A DNA stretch of 64,000 nt from Lentilactobacillus parakefiri (GCF_002157585.1 NZ_BDGB01000079.1:93401-157400); one strand, 5' to 3'; positions 1 to 9,724 are shown, numbered from the stretch's first letter. Notes: generated by a model from the sequence alone, not told the origin. Translations and numbers: made by a program.

Positions 1-730
1 TGATGATTCTAAGGTTCGCCTGCATAAGAACCCGCTGCGGGTATTGGACAGTAAAGACAAACGGGATCAAGAAATTGTCAAGGATGCCCCATCCATTTTG
101 GATTATTTGAATGCCGACTCCCAAAAACACTTTGACAAGGTTAAACACCTCCTGGAATCTCTCAATATTCCGTATGTTGTTGATCCTGATATGGTTCGAG
201 GCTTGGATTACTATAACCACACGATTTTTGAAATCATGGTTGATTCTAAAGCGCTGGGCGAGGGTTACACGACTATTTGTGCCGGGGGTCGATACAATGG
301 CTTGGTTGAACAGCTTGGCGGACCTGAAATGCCCGGTATCGGTTTTGGCCTCGGGATGGAACGACTGATGCTTTTGATGGAAGCCCAAGGAGTCAAATTC
401 CCAGTGCTTGACCAATTAGATGCCTACGTCGTTGGAATTGGCGATTCGACCAGTGCTTTGACCCTTCAAATTGTTCAAGCATTGCGGGCAGACGGCTTTG
501 CTGCTGATAGGGATTACCTTGACCGCAAACCAAAAGCGCAATTTAAGACGGCGAATAAGCTTAACGCGCAATACACGATCACCATTGGCGAAAGTGAATT
601 GGCAAACAAGACCGCTAACGTCAAACAGATGCGGACCGGTACCGAAGTTTCAGTGCCACTGGCTGACATTTTTAAAGATTTTGATGATATCATTACCAAA
701 TATTTTACAGATGATGAGGAGATTGATTAG
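1..730 (+). CDS. hisS: Histidine--tRNA ligase, 3' part (5' end outside window)
   Basis: Class II aminoacyl-tRNA synthetase that charges tRNA-His in the cytoplasm. The reading frame is open from base 2, before any start codon, and runs on as [16 protein letters not shown], so the gene begins upstream of the window and the first TTG at 44 is internal. About 242 C-terminal residues are present. They include the histidine-binding [12 protein letters not shown] segment, GGRYNGL, the class II motif 3 GFGLGMERL, and an anticodon-binding domain (AYVVGIGD onward, ending near ADIFKDF). aspS starts two bases after the stop, the usual Firmicutes hisS-aspS pair, so the two are probably cotranscribed. Identification is firm; only the N-terminus is missing. 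Confidence 0.97.
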   Translation, partial: DDSKVRLHKNPLRVLDSKDKRDQEIVKDAPSILDYLNADSQKHFDKVKHLLESLNIPYVVDPDMVRGLDYYNHTIFEIMVDSKALGEGYTTICAGGRYNGLVEQLGGPEMPGIGFGLGMERLMLLMEAQGVKFPVLDQLDAYVVGIGDSTSALTLQIVQALRADGFAADRDYLDRKPKAQFKTANKLNAQYTITIGESELANKTANVKQMRTGTEVSVPLADIFKDFDDIITKYFTDDEEID

Positions 731-732
731 AC

Positions 733-2520
733 ATGAAGAGAACCACTTATGCTGGTCTTGTTGATGAACAGCTCATTGGCAAGGAAGTTGTCCTGAAAGG
801 TTGGGTCCAAAAGCGGCGTGATCTTGGCGGCTTGATTTTTATTGAACTGCGCGATCGCGAAGGAATTGTTCAGTTAGTATTCAGTGAAGAATTTGGTCAA
901 GATGCTTTGGCCGTTGCTGATAAGCTTCGCAGCGAGTACGTTGTGGAAGCAAAGGGTCGAGTTGTTGCTCGTGACCAAAAAGAGATTAATTCCAAGATGA
1001 AGACCGGTAAAATTGAGGTTGACATTACCGACGCCAAGATTTTGGCCACCGCAAAAACGCCGCCATTTTACATCCAAGATGGGATTAACGTTTCAGAAGA
1101 CTTGAAGCTCAAGTATCGTTATTTGGATCTTCGCCGTCCTGAAATGCAAAAGAATATTTTACTTCGGAACCGGATTATTCAATCGATCCACAGCTATTTC
1201 GACCAAAATGATTTCATCGATATCGAAACGCCAACGCTGACCAAGTCAACCCCTGAAGGTGCTCGTGACTATTTGGTCCCTTCACGGGTCTATCCTGGAT
1301 CTTTTTACGCGTTACCACAGTCACCACAGCAATTCAAACAACTGTTGATGGGTGCCGGTTTTGACAAATACTACCAAATCGCCCGTTGTTATCGTGATGA
1401 AGATTTGCGTGGTGACCGTCAGCCTGAATTTACCCAAATCGATATGGAAATGTCATTTGCTGACCAAGAAGAGATTGAAGACGTCACTGAAGGGTTCATT
1501 GCCAAAGTCATGAAGGACGCAATGGGCATTGATGTTCAACTGCCATTCAAGCGAATGGATTGGGATGAGTCGATGGCCCGATATGGAACCGATCAACCCG
1601 ATGTTCGATTTGGCATGGAATTAAAAGACCTTTCAGATATTATGAAGGATGTTGATTTCAAGGTCTTCTCTGGTGCTGTCAAAGATGGCGGTCAAGTCAA
1701 GGCAATTGCTGTTCCTGGTGGGGCCGAGAAGTATTCTCGGAAAGATTTAGACAAATTTGCTGATTATGTTGAACGATTTGGTGCCAAGGGCCTGGCATGG
1801 TTGAAGGTAACCGATGATGGCTTTAACGGCCCAATCGCCAAGTTCTTCAAGGATCAAGACCTTCGTGAGAAGATTTTGGCCAAGGCCGAAGCAAAGCCCG
1901 GTGATCTCTTATTGTTTGCTGCAGATAACAGCCGAGTAGTCGCCAACACATTGGCATACTTGCGAGTTGAGATTGCCAAAGAACAAAACATGATTGACGA
2001 ATCCAAATTTGCCTTCTTGTGGATCGTGAACTGGCCATTGTTTGACTGGGATGTTGACTTGAAACGTTACGTTGCTGCCCATCATCCATTCACAATGCCA
2101 AATGAAAACGACGTTCATTATCTGATGAATGAAGGCGAAGATCCACATAAAGCCTATGCACAAAGTTATGATATTATTTTAAACGGCCTTGAATTAGGCG
2201 GCGGTTCAATTCGTATCCACACCCGAGCCCTTCAAGAAAAAATGTTTGAAGCTTTGGGCTTCACCAAAGAGAGCGCCGAAGCCCAATTTGGTTACTTCCT
2301 GAATGCCTTAGATTACGGGTTCCCGCCTCATGGTGGTCTGGCCATTGGTTTGGATCGCTTTGTCCGATTGCTTGCTGATCGCGATAATATCCGTGATGTG
2401 ATTGCGTTCCCTAAGAACTCTAAAGCAGTTGAACCACTGACCAGCGCACCACAACCCGTCGCTACCAAGCAGCTTGAAGATCTTGGCTTGTTTGTTGCCA
2501 AATCGGATGATGAAAAGTAG
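733..2520 (+). CDS. aspS: Aspartate--tRNA ligase
   Basis: Cytoplasmic class IIb synthetase that charges tRNA-Asp. The 595 residues match the bacterial-type enzyme length. An N-terminal OB-fold anticodon-binding domain (about residues 1-105, [20 protein letters not shown]) precedes the catalytic core with motif 1 [13 protein letters not shown], motif 2 [18 protein letters not shown] near residue 220, and motif 3 GLDR near residue 537. The GAD insertion that marks bacterial AspRS lies between motifs 2 and 3. AHHPFTMP is also present. The ATG lies two bases after the hisS stop with GAGGAGATTGATTAG just upstream serving as ribosome binding site. Whether tRNA-Asn is also charged cannot be judged from sequence alone. 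Confidence 0.98.
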   Translation: MKRTTYAGLVDEQLIGKEVVLKGWVQKRRDLGGLIFIELRDREGIVQLVFSEEFGQDALAVADKLRSEYVVEAKGRVVARDQKEINSKMKTGKIEVDITDAKILATAKTPPFYIQDGINVSEDLKLKYRYLDLRRPEMQKNILLRNRIIQSIHSYFDQNDFIDIETPTLTKSTPEGARDYLVPSRVYPGSFYALPQSPQQFKQLLMGAGFDKYYQIARCYRDEDLRGDRQPEFTQIDMEMSFADQEEIEDVTEGFIAKVMKDAMGIDVQLPFKRMDWDESMARYGTDQPDVRFGMELKDLSDIMKDVDFKVFSGAVKDGGQVKAIAVPGGAEKYSRKDLDKFADYVERFGAKGLAWLKVTDDGFNGPIAKFFKDQDLREKILAKAEAKPGDLLLFAADNSRVVANTLAYLRVEIAKEQNMIDESKFAFLWIVNWPLFDWDVDLKRYVAAHHPFTMPNENDVHYLMNEGEDPHKAYAQSYDIILNGLELGGGSIRIHTRALQEKMFEALGFTKESAEAQFGYFLNALDYGFPPHGGLAIGLDRFVRLLADRDNIRDVIAFPKNSKAVEPLTSAPQPVATKQLEDLGLFVAKSDDEK

Positions 2521-2808
2521 TTTCAGTTTTTAAATTAACTGGTGCCAAGTGAGGATTAGACAAAAGGAATTGACTGTTTCATTGGCTCTTTTATAACTAT
2601 AAATATTTCATTGCAGAGACGTGGAAAATAAAGCAGTTTCCGGCCATATAAGCAAGCAATCCAAATATCCCAACCCGGGATATTCGGATTGCTTGCTTAT
2701 ATTCTGGAAACTAACCGCTTTATTTTCCACTTTTTTTAGTGTAATTTTTATCATTAACGTTTATCATTAGGCAAGACGTTCAAAAAGTTTTCGAAGGGGA
2801 TTTATTTT
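2521..2808. other. Intergenic region between aspS and yitT
   Basis: This 288-base stretch has no credible gene. It holds the 110-bp palindrome at 2621-2730 with a T-run behind it, and a pair of 10-base direct repeats at 2747-2756 and 2760-2769 (TTTATCATTA, three bases apart). The ribosome binding site of the next gene (GAAGGGGA) lies just before 2809. The rest is AT-rich and featureless to the eye. Confidence 0.6.
2621..2737 (+). repeat. Long palindromic repeat, copy R1, with downstream T-run
   Basis: The arms are GTGGAAAATAAAGC...GCTTTATTTTCCAC with an inner stem ATATAAGCAAGCAATCC / GGATTGCTTGCTTATAT and a loop near 2673. T7 follows at 2731-2737, so on the + strand it can act as an intrinsic terminator for hisS-aspS. 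Its reverse complement is nearly identical to copy R2 at 16651-16760 over 110 bases. Both copies carry a 4-base bulge (GGTT on the side reading GCGGTTAG) and an internal loop AGA opposite GGCC. Confidence 0.85.
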
Positions 2809-3684
2809 ATGGATGACGTTTCAAAATTAATGCGTAGGCACACCTACGTCACCAAAATTTCAACTTCATTTATTTACGCGATTTTAGTGTCGATTGCGGT
2901 TAATTTTTTCTGGACACCTGGGCACATTTATTCATCAGGGATTACTGGGTTTGCACAGTTGCTGAATACGATTAGTATGCGGGCGTTTCCGTTTGAAATT
3001 TCCACTGGTTTGGCTTTATTCCTATTGAATTTGCCATTATTCGTGTTATCGTGGCGGGCAATTGGCCACGAATTCACGATATTTACGATTATTACCGTCT
3101 TTTTATCCAGTTTTATGATTCAATTACTCAAACCAATTCCATTGACCCATGATCCGATTATCTGCGCGATCTTTGGCGGTGCGGTCAACGGATTTGGGAC
3201 CGGGTTGGCACTTCGAAATGGGATTTCAACCGGCGGTCTGGATATTTTAGGCATCGTCATTCGTCATCGAACCGGTAATTCAATTGGGACAATCAACATT
3301 GCCTTTAACTCGCTAATCATCGTTTCTGCGGCCGTCATGTATGGTTGGCCGTACGCCTTTTATTCTGTCCTTAGTTTGATCGTCAATGCTCGAATCATGG
3401 ACATGACCTATACCAGACAGCAGCGAATGCAGGTGATGATTATTACCACCCGGCCGAACACGGTGATTGATAGTGTTCAAAATCATCTCCGACGGGGCAT
3501 CACAATTGTTCATAACGCTGAGGGCGCTTATCAGCATGATGCTAAGACCATTTTGTTTACCGTCATTTCCCGTTATGAAATGGGGGAGTTGGAAGAAGCC
3601 TTGTTGGAATCGGATCCAAACGCCTTTGCCAGCATTTCGGATTCGGTCAAGATTTTGGGCCGATTTTACGAACCCAAACCTTGA
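2809..3684 (+). CDS. YitT family membrane protein (DUF161/DUF2179)
   Basis: Predicted integral membrane protein of 291 residues. The first ~200 residues hold five to six hydrophobic segments typical of the YitT_membrane domain, including the conserved glycine-rich stretch FGGAVNGFGTGLALRNG followed by STGGLDIL. A C-terminal cytosolic DUF2179 domain follows (VMIITTRPNTVID through ISDSVKILGRF), a fold found on several Firmicutes membrane proteins and thought to sense a ligand. The substrate is unknown. It is monocistronic: repeat R1 lies upstream and about 90 AT-rich bases downstream. A second paralogue lies at 46937-47827 on the minus strand. Confidence 0.9.
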   Translation: MDDVSKLMRRHTYVTKISTSFIYAILVSIAVNFFWTPGHIYSSGITGFAQLLNTISMRAFPFEISTGLALFLLNLPLFVLSWRAIGHEFTIFTIITVFLSSFMIQLLKPIPLTHDPIICAIFGGAVNGFGTGLALRNGISTGGLDILGIVIRHRTGNSIGTINIAFNSLIIVSAAVMYGWPYAFYSVLSLIVNARIMDMTYTRQQRMQVMIITTRPNTVIDSVQNHLRRGITIVHNAEGAYQHDAKTILFTVISRYEMGELEEALLESDPNAFASISDSVKILGRFYEPKP

Positions 3685-3775
3685 GCTCATTTTTAAAGAT
3701 TTCCTAATAAATAAGTTCTCCGAGGGGATTATGTTATAATATTTTTTGTGTGTGATCACAATATACTGAAATACG

Positions 3776-4936
3776 GTGAAAATTTTGAAAGTTGTATATT
3801 TATGGTTAATCAAATTATTCTCAGTCCTGAATATTTGGCGGCCAAAGAACAGAGTCGTTTATGTGATGAGTTTTGATGATAACGTTGTTTTCATCAAGCA
3901 ATTAGCACAACGACTGCCTCAGAAATACGTTTTATACGTTCTTTATCACGCCAATACTGAAGCCGCTGCGACAGATTTGGCCGCCTTTGGTATCAAGACG
4001 CGACCGTTTCGCGACGGGATTAAGTTTGTGATGAACGACGTTTCAATTTTGATGTCGGCAAAACTGATCATTTGCGATAATTACTATGCTTTTTTGGGCG
4101 GTCTGGTCAAGCTGCCATTTGTCAAAATTGTCCAAATCTGGCACGCTGATGGGGCAATCAAGAAGTTTGGCTGGGAAGATCCCACCACAAAAAGACGCAG
4201 CAGTTCGGATAAGCACCGCTTTCAAAAAGTTTATGATCACTTTGACGAATATATTGTTGCTTCTAAAGCGATGGGACAGGTGTTTGTGAATAGTTATCAC
4301 GAGCCTTTTGATAAGGTTCAGTTACTTGGTTATCCGCGATCCGACCAGTATTTAAGCCTTGATTGGCAGCAAAAGGCCCGTGAGCGGATTTATCGGTCAG
4401 CTCCTGAATTGAAAAATCACCGGGTTATTTTGTACGCGCCTACGTATCGAGAGCACCAGGATTTTAAGCTGCCCAAGGGTCTCGGTAGTGCGCTGGCAGC
4501 TGATCCCAATGCATTGGTGGTTGTCAAGCTGCACCCGGTTTTGCGGGATAAGGAAGTGCCGATGCGCCGAATTGGCAATCCCAAGATCAAGTTTTATCAC
4601 GAATTGGAAACCAGCGATTTGCTTGCTGTGGCTGACACATTGGTCACCGATTATTCATCGGTCGCATTTGATTACAGTCTGTTACCCAATGCAAAATCGA
4701 TCATTTTCTTTATGTTTGATCTTGATCATTACCAGAAGGATCCAGGAATTCAAGATGATTTTCTCGACTGGCTACCGGTAGAGCCGGTTTATAAGGTCGA
4801 GCAGCTCAGAAACGAAATTCTGGCATCAACAAGCGTTAGTTTTGACAAATTTAACGCCCGTTGGAACACCTATAACGATGGTCAGGCAACTGACAGGGTG
4901 ATTGCACGTTATGTCAAATTCTTAGGGTCTAATTAA
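3776..4936 (+). CDS. CDP-glycerol glycerophosphotransferase family protein (TagB/TagF-like)
   Basis: Predicted peripheral membrane enzyme that transfers glycerol-phosphate (or a related polyol-phosphate) from a CDP-activated donor during wall teichoic acid synthesis. The 386 residues show the family signatures: WHADGAIKKFGW (the usual HG..KKxG motif has HA here), LLGYPRSD, ILYAPTYRE, KLHP, and TDYSSVAFDYSLL. The short length, without a large N-terminal domain, fits a primase-like or short polymerase member. The GTG start at 3776 has no clear Shine-Dalgarno sequence; TATAAT at 3735-3740 may be the -10 of the cluster promoter. It heads a three-gene block with a permease and a second glycerophosphotransferase. 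Family is sure; the exact step (TagB or TagF) is not. Confidence 0.88.
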   Translation: MKILKVVYLWLIKLFSVLNIWRPKNRVVYVMSFDDNVVFIKQLAQRLPQKYVLYVLYHANTEAAATDLAAFGIKTRPFRDGIKFVMNDVSILMSAKLIICDNYYAFLGGLVKLPFVKIVQIWHADGAIKKFGWEDPTTKRRSSSDKHRFQKVYDHFDEYIVASKAMGQVFVNSYHEPFDKVQLLGYPRSDQYLSLDWQQKARERIYRSAPELKNHRVILYAPTYREHQDFKLPKGLGSALAADPNALVVVKLHPVLRDKEVPMRRIGNPKIKFYHELETSDLLAVADTLVTDYSSVAFDYSLLPNAKSIIFFMFDLDHYQKDPGIQDDFLDWLPVEPVYKVEQLRNEILASTSVSFDKFNARWNTYNDGQATDRVIARYVKFLGSN

Positions 4937-4949
4937 GGAGTGCCTCAAA

Positions 4950-5759
4950 TTGAAAGAAGTCAGTACTTTAATTAAAGAACAATTTCAAAATATTGGCATT
5001 ATTTTCCGTATCTCAAAGTACGAAGATAAAGCTGAGTACCAAAGCCACTATTTGGGCTTGGTTTGGGAATACTTATATCCACTGATTCAAATCGGTATTT
5101 ACTGGCTGGTGTTTGGTATCGGCCTAAAACACGGCAATTCCACCCATGGGGTCGATTACCTGGTTTGGATGGTCATTGGGATTACGCCCTGGTTCTTTAT
5201 GAACCGGGCTAGTCTAGACGCTTCTAAGAGTATTTACCAACGAGTTGGAATGGTTTCCAAAATGAAATTCCCGGTCAGCATTTTGCCGACCATTAAGATT
5301 GTCAGTAACTTGAGTGCCTTTTGGACCATGTTGGTCTTTTCAATTGTAATTGGCTTCTTGTACGGGGTCACACCGTCAATCTACTGGATTCAATGGATCT
5401 ATTACTTTATTTGTATGATTGCCTGGCTGATTGCTTTCGGGATTTTTAACTCCACCATTTCCGTGCTGGTGAGAGATTACCGAATCTTATTACAGTCACT
5501 CATGCGGATGTTGTTTTACATGTCAGGCGTTCTCTTTAACTTCCAGACGGATGCCTTTCCAGCACCATTTGTCCACATTTTACAACTGAACCCATTTTTC
5601 TACGTCGTTTCAGGCTTCCGTGATGGCATGCTTGGGAGTGCCTGGTTCTGGCAGAAACCGACTTTGACAATTGTTTTTTGGGGCATGATCCTCTTCTTCC
5701 TGCTGGTCGGTTCTCATCTGCACTACAAGTTCCGGTCTCGATTTGTTGATTTAATCTAG
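4950..5759 (+). CDS. tagG: ABC-2 type transporter permease, teichoic acid exporter TagG-like
   Basis: Membrane subunit of an ABC exporter. The 269 residues contain about six hydrophobic helices (around residues 35-55, 65-85, 110-135, 145-165, 175-195, 235-255) in the ABC2_membrane pattern, and start with a cytosolic amphipathic N-terminus. KMKFPVSILPTIKIV and FGIFNSTISVLVRDYR are typical of TagG/RfbA-like permeases. A TTG start at 4950 follows AAGGAG with good spacing. It lies between two CDP-glycerol glycerophosphotransferase genes, which supports export of a polyol-phosphate teichoic acid. The partner ATPase TagH is not adjacent and not in this window, so it must be encoded elsewhere. Confidence 0.88.
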   Translation: MKEVSTLIKEQFQNIGIIFRISKYEDKAEYQSHYLGLVWEYLYPLIQIGIYWLVFGIGLKHGNSTHGVDYLVWMVIGITPWFFMNRASLDASKSIYQRVGMVSKMKFPVSILPTIKIVSNLSAFWTMLVFSIVIGFLYGVTPSIYWIQWIYYFICMIAWLIAFGIFNSTISVLVRDYRILLQSLMRMLFYMSGVLFNFQTDAFPAPFVHILQLNPFFYVVSGFRDGMLGSAWFWQKPTLTIVFWGMILFFLLVGSHLHYKFRSRFVDLI

Positions 5760-5775
5760 TTTTGAGGGTGAGTTT

Positions 5776-6996
5776 TTGAAACGTTCAATCATCAATTTTA
5801 TAAAACTGATAGCCCGCATTGTACTCATCGTGATGAACGATGGGTTTATTTGTATGCCGGTTAAAAAAGGGACCGTTATCTTTGAGAGTTTTAATGGCAA
5901 GGATGTCAGTGATAACCCATTTGCTATATACAAGCAACTAATAAAAGATGATCCGAGTGCGAAACAAGGGTGTTATTTCAGTGTCAAACCCAGTGAGTAT
6001 GCTCGGCTGTCCAAACAGTATCCCAATATCCGGTTCGTAAAGCGGTTCACGCCTGGCTGGGTCCAGTACATTGCCAGGGCCGATTATTGGGTGATGAACT
6101 CACGAATGCCAAAGTGGTGGCACAAAAATCAGCAAACCACGTTCATCCAAACCTGGCACGGCACGCCACTGAAAAAGCTTGGGATTGATATTGATAATGT
6201 CGAGATTCCCGGCAGTCAAACGGCTGAGTATCATCAGGCTTTTATCGATGAGTCCGCCCGGTGGGATTATTTAATTGCGCCGAACCAATATTCACACGAT
6301 ATTTTTAAATCTGCTTTTGGCTATTCCGGCCGATTCCTGGACATTGGCTATCCCAGAAATGATATTTTGTATACTGAAAATAATGCTGACGATATTCAAA
6401 CAATTAAGCAAACGTTATTTGGTTATCAGCCTAAGCAAGTGATTATGTATGCGCCAACTTGGCGTGATGACGATTTTTCTGAGAAGGGAAAGTACCAATT
6501 CACGCTGCCCTTTGATTTGGCGCAGTTCTTTAAAAATGTTGACTCACAGACAATCTTGGTTATTCGACCTCATTACTTGGTGAAGGATAAGATTGATATC
6601 ACTGATTTTGAAAAGCGGGTCAAAATCCTCGCTGATGTGGATATTAATCAACTATACTTGGTAACAGACTTACTGATTACTGATTATTCATCAGTCATGT
6701 TTGATTTTGCCAATCTAAAACGGCCGATGCTCTTTTATCCTTATGACCTAGCACATTATCGTGATGAGCTGAGGGGGTTTTATTTTCAATATGATCAAGA
6801 AAACCTGCCTGGGCCGATGGTTAGCAATCAAACTGATTTTTACCAAAAATTAGGTGAGTACCGTCAAACAGGCACTTTTGCAGAATATTCGGCTGGCTTG
6901 ACTCAGTTTAACCGTAAATTCTGTGCTTGGGAAAACGGACAGGCTTCCGAAAAAGTGAGTCAATTAATTTTACAAGGGGGACAAATAAATGAGTGA
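5776..6996 (+). CDS. CDP-glycerol glycerophosphotransferase family protein (TagF/TarL-like)
   Basis: Second polyol-phosphate transferase of the cluster, 406 residues, probably a membrane-associated polymerase or primer-extending enzyme of wall teichoic acid synthesis. A short hydrophobic N-terminal segment ([17 protein letters not shown], residues 4-20) may associate with the membrane. Signatures include [51 protein letters not shown], and the late [18 protein letters not shown] typical of TagF-type C-termini. The TTG start follows GAGGGTGAG. It overlaps nfo by 8 bases, so nfo is translationally coupled. Compared with the first transferase it keeps the canonical HGTP motif. Confidence 0.88.
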   Translation: MKRSIINFIKLIARIVLIVMNDGFICMPVKKGTVIFESFNGKDVSDNPFAIYKQLIKDDPSAKQGCYFSVKPSEYARLSKQYPNIRFVKRFTPGWVQYIARADYWVMNSRMPKWWHKNQQTTFIQTWHGTPLKKLGIDIDNVEIPGSQTAEYHQAFIDESARWDYLIAPNQYSHDIFKSAFGYSGRFLDIGYPRNDILYTENNADDIQTIKQTLFGYQPKQVIMYAPTWRDDDFSEKGKYQFTLPFDLAQFFKNVDSQTILVIRPHYLVKDKIDITDFEKRVKILADVDINQLYLVTDLLITDYSSVMFDFANLKRPMLFYPYDLAHYRDELRGFYFQYDQENLPGPMVSNQTDFYQKLGEYRQTGTFAEYSAGLTQFNRKFCAWENGQASEKVSQLILQGGQINE

Positions 6997-7909
6997 AGTA
7001 CCATTTTTAATCGGATCTCACGTCAGCATGAATGGCAAGGACATGTTCCTAGGTTCTGCCAAAGAAGCGGCTTCCTACGGTGAAACCGTCTTTATGGTTT
7101 ATACCGGTGCGCCACAAAATACAGTTCGTAAACCAATTGAAAAGTTGAATGCAGATGCCGGCAAGCAGTTCATGGCTGATCATGGTCTCAAAGCGGTTGT
7201 CGTCCATGCACCTTACATTATTAACCTTGGTAACACCTTCAAACCGGAAAACTTCAGTTTTGGCGTCGATTTCTTGCGCCAGGAAATTCAGCGTGCCGAA
7301 GCAATTGGTGCTAAAGAAATTGTCTTGCATCCGGGGGCTCATGTTGGTGCTGGTCCGCAAAAAGCGATTGACCAGATTGCTAAGGGCCTAAATGAAGTGA
7401 TTGATAATGACCAGCACGTCCAAATTGCCTTGGAAACAATGGCTGGCAAGGGGACTGAGGTCGGAACAACCTTTGAGCAGTTGGCCGAAATTATCGGTAG
7501 GGTTAGCGAGAATGACAAACTTTCCGTCACGTTTGATACCTGTCATACCAGTGATGCCGGCTATGATATCAAAAACGATTTTGATGGGGTTCTAGACCAG
7601 TTTGACCACATTATTGGCATTGATCGGCTTAAGGTCATTCATCTGAACGATTCTAAAAATCCTCAGGGGAGCCATAAAGATCGCCATCAAATTCTGGGGT
7701 TGGGTACGATTGGATTTGATACTTTGAACTACGTTGCCCACCATGACCAATTAAAAAGCGTTCCCAAAATCATGGAAACGCCAATTTTAAAGGATCCTGA
7801 TAATAAAAATATCAAGTGGAATCCGCACGGTTATGAAGTTGCGATGCTGAAGAAACAGCAATTTAATCCCAATATTATCGAAGATATGAAAGCCGGCAGA
7901 CCTTATTAG
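6989..7909 (+). CDS. nfo: Deoxyribonuclease IV (endonuclease IV, AP endonuclease)
   Basis: Zinc-dependent AP endonuclease/3'-diesterase of base excision repair. The 306-residue product is a TIM-barrel AP2Ec protein with the expected metal-ligand segments: GSHVSMNG near the start, [45 protein letters not shown], and [17 protein letters not shown] near residue 215. The ATG sits behind AAGGGGG and overlaps the preceding transferase by 8 bases. Its presence at the end of a teichoic-acid-like cluster is a matter of transcription rather than function. Downstream it converges with the PPDK regulator with only nine bases between stops. Confidence 0.96.
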   Translation: MSEVPFLIGSHVSMNGKDMFLGSAKEAASYGETVFMVYTGAPQNTVRKPIEKLNADAGKQFMADHGLKAVVVHAPYIINLGNTFKPENFSFGVDFLRQEIQRAEAIGAKEIVLHPGAHVGAGPQKAIDQIAKGLNEVIDNDQHVQIALETMAGKGTEVGTTFEQLAEIIGRVSENDKLSVTFDTCHTSDAGYDIKNDFDGVLDQFDHIIGIDRLKVIHLNDSKNPQGSHKDRHQILGLGTIGFDTLNYVAHHDQLKSVPKIMETPILKDPDNKNIKWNPHGYEVAMLKKQQFNPNIIEDMKAGRPY

Positions 7910-7918
7910 TCGGGGTGG

Positions 7919-8740
7919 TTAATCTTCAAATTCGGTAGTATCTAAATTGAGGCTTTCCAAGATGATTGTGGCGGTTTCTTCAATTGACTTGTTGGCGACG
8001 TTAATCGTTAAGCAGCCAATTTGACGGTACAGTTTTTTAGCATACGCTAATTCAGTTTTGATATGGGCTGGGTCTGAATAGGGTGTATCAGCATCCAACC
8101 CATACGAAATCATTCGCTGCTTTCTGATCTTGCTCAATTTCTCGGGCGTATTCAGTAGGCCAAACATTTTATCTTTATCGATATCCTTAATTTCTTCTGG
8201 AAGTTGGAGATCCGGTCCAATTGGTAAATTGGCGACCCGTTGATTTTGGTTGGCCAAATAAAGGGATAACGGGGTCTTTGATGTCCTGGAAACGCCAAGC
8301 AACACAATGTCAGCTTCAAGCAGGCCCTTGGGATTTTTGCCGTCGTCATTTTCTACGGCAAATTCGATGGCCGAAATGCGTTCGAAATAATTTTGATTTA
8401 GATCATGAATTAACCCGGGCACATGCGCAGGGGCTTTTCCGGTGACTTTACTAAGCATCGCCATTGGCGTTTGAACACAGTCAAAATCGTAAATGCCATT
8501 TTGGCGGCAAAAGTCCTGCACCATCTGGCTGAGTTCGGTACTCACCAGTGTGTGAAAAATCATGGCCTGCTTGTTGAGAGCAATTTTTAAAATGCCTTTG
8601 AGAATCGAGTCGGTTTGAATGAACGGAAATCGGCGAATTTCTGCTTTGACATCTGGAAATTGCGATAAAGCAGTCTGGGCAATTGTTTGAGCGGTTGCGC
8701 CACTCGAATCGGATATAATAAAAATGTTTTGAGTCTCCAT
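7919..8740 (-). CDS. Pyruvate, phosphate dikinase / PEP synthase regulatory protein (DUF299)
   Basis: Bifunctional ADP-dependent kinase / phosphate-dependent phosphorylase family that inactivates and reactivates PPDK (or PEP synthase) by threonine phosphorylation. The 273 residues carry the family P-loop-like motif GVSRTSKTPLS near residue 150 and an N-terminal segment IFIISDSSGATA typical of DUF299. AGGAGTTATTTATC precedes the ATG on the minus strand. It is divergent from rpsU and convergent with nfo. No PPDK or PEP synthase gene is in this window, so its target is not shown here. Assignment to the family is sure; dikinase versus synthase specificity is not. Confidence 0.92.
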   Translation of the reverse strand: METQNIFIISDSSGATAQTIAQTALSQFPDVKAEIRRFPFIQTDSILKGILKIALNKQAMIFHTLVSTELSQMVQDFCRQNGIYDFDCVQTPMAMLSKVTGKAPAHVPGLIHDLNQNYFERISAIEFAVENDDGKNPKGLLEADIVLLGVSRTSKTPLSLYLANQNQRVANLPIGPDLQLPEEIKDIDKDKMFGLLNTPEKLSKIRKQRMISYGLDADTPYSDPAHIKTELAYAKKLYRQIGCLTINVANKSIEETATIILESLNLDTTEFED

Positions 8741-8810
8741 GATAAATAACTCCTAAAATTATATTTGTTAAGTAAATATTAACATGCCACATCAATTTTA
8801 TCCTAAATCA

Positions 8811-8839
8811 TTGACGATGGATTGATTAATATGTATAAT
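8811..8839 (+). promoter_or_regulatory. Promoter of rpsU
   Basis: TTGACG (8811-8816), 17 bases, then TATAAT (8834-8839), preceded by TG-like bases, a near-consensus vegetative promoter in the gap between the divergent DUF299 gene and rpsU. The implied 5' leader is about 70 bases. Confidence 0.8.
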
Positions 8840-8917
8840 TTACTTCGAACCGTTTTAGAAGGCACGCAAAGTGTTGATTAAACAGTTACATTTAAGCTCG
8901 GAGGGAGGGAATTTCAT

Positions 8918-9109
8918 ATGGCAAAGACAGTCGTTCGTAAAAACGAGTCTCTTGATGATGCTCTTCGACGCTTCAAACGTACAGTTTCTAAAAGCGGTAC
9001 ATTACAGGAATATCGTAAACGAGAGTTTTATGAAAAACCAAGTGTTAAGCGTAAATTAAAGTCTGAAGCAGCACGTAAGCGTAACAGCAAGAAGAAACGT
9101 CGTTTTTAA
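8918..9109 (+). CDS. rpsU: 30S ribosomal protein S21
   Basis: Small basic ribosomal protein of the 30S subunit platform. The 63 residues start [20 protein letters not shown] and end in the lysine/arginine-rich tail [11 protein letters not shown], matching bacterial S21 over its full length. GGAGGGAGGG lies upstream of the ATG, a very strong ribosome binding site. It is flanked by its own promoter (8811-8839) and an intrinsic terminator (9122-9161), so it is largely an independent unit, with yqeY next, the usual Firmicutes neighbour. Confidence 0.98.
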   Translation: MAKTVVRKNESLDDALRRFKRTVSKSGTLQEYRKREFYEKPSVKRKLKSEAARKRNSKKKRRF

Positions 9110-9121
9110 TAAATGATGGTT

Positions 9122-9161
9122 AAAGGTCGGAGCTAATGTTTATTAGTCTCTGATCTTTTTT
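9122..9161 (+). terminator. Intrinsic terminator of rpsU
   Basis: AAAGGTCGGAGCTAAT pairs, with G-U pairs and one bulge, with ATTAGTCTCTGATCTTT around a short loop, followed by a run of T. Confidence 0.85.
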
Positions 9162-9202
9162 AATGTTAAAATTTAAGTATTAATTGAAAAGAGGTTACTT
9201 TG

Positions 9203-9652
9203 ATGAGTGTATATGATAAATTGCTTTCTGACATGAAGGACGCCATGAAGGCTCGTGACAAAGTTCGACTGGGTGTGATTCGCGGCATTAAAGCCCAAGT
9301 GATGAACGCTAAAGTTGCGGATGGCAATCATGATTTAACTGAAGATCAAATTAACGATATCATCATGAAAGAGATCAAACAGCAGAAGGAATCTTTAGAA
9401 GAATTCCAAAAAGCTGATCGACAAGATTTGGTGGAAGAGCAGCAAGCCAAATTAAAAATTGCCGAGGAATACGCACCAAAGCAGCTCTCCGAAGCCGAAG
9501 TTGAAAAAGTCGTTCAAGAAACCATTTCACAGATTGGTGCAGAATCAATGGCTGACTTTGGAAAAGTGATGGGTGCCATCATGCCAAAGGTTAAAGGCCA
9601 AGCTGATGGCAGCATAATTAACAAGTTGGTTAAGCAGCAGCTGCAAAGCTAG
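9203..9652 (+). CDS. yqeY: GatB/YqeY domain-containing protein
   Basis: Soluble 149-residue helical protein of the YqeY family, related to the C-terminal tRNA-binding domain of GatB. It may act on tRNA or translation, but the exact role is not established. Recognisable parts are KLLSDMKDAMKARDKVRLGVIR at the start, the lysine/glutamate-rich helix EIKQQKESLEEFQKADR and the C-terminal GKVMGAIMPKVKGQADGS. ATG at 9203 is preferred over TTG at 9200 because AAAAGAGG sits eight bases before it. It follows rpsU, as in many Firmicutes, but behind a terminator. Confidence 0.93.
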   Translation: MSVYDKLLSDMKDAMKARDKVRLGVIRGIKAQVMNAKVADGNHDLTEDQINDIIMKEIKQQKESLEEFQKADRQDLVEEQQAKLKIAEEYAPKQLSEAEVEKVVQETISQIGAESMADFGKVMGAIMPKVKGQADGSIINKLVKQQLQS

Positions 9653-9724
9653 TATGCTTTAGATAACCACAACTTTGTGGTATTATCTGGATCAATATGA
9701 CTAATAAAAAAGGAGCTCACTTAC

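Noticed and set aside
8871..9059. Alternative frame over rpsU
   Set aside because: It overlaps the unmistakable S21 gene in another frame.
9661..9688. AGATAA-CCACA hairpin before phoH
   Set aside because: It is small, bulged and lacks a T-run; it may just reflect AT-rich leader sequence.
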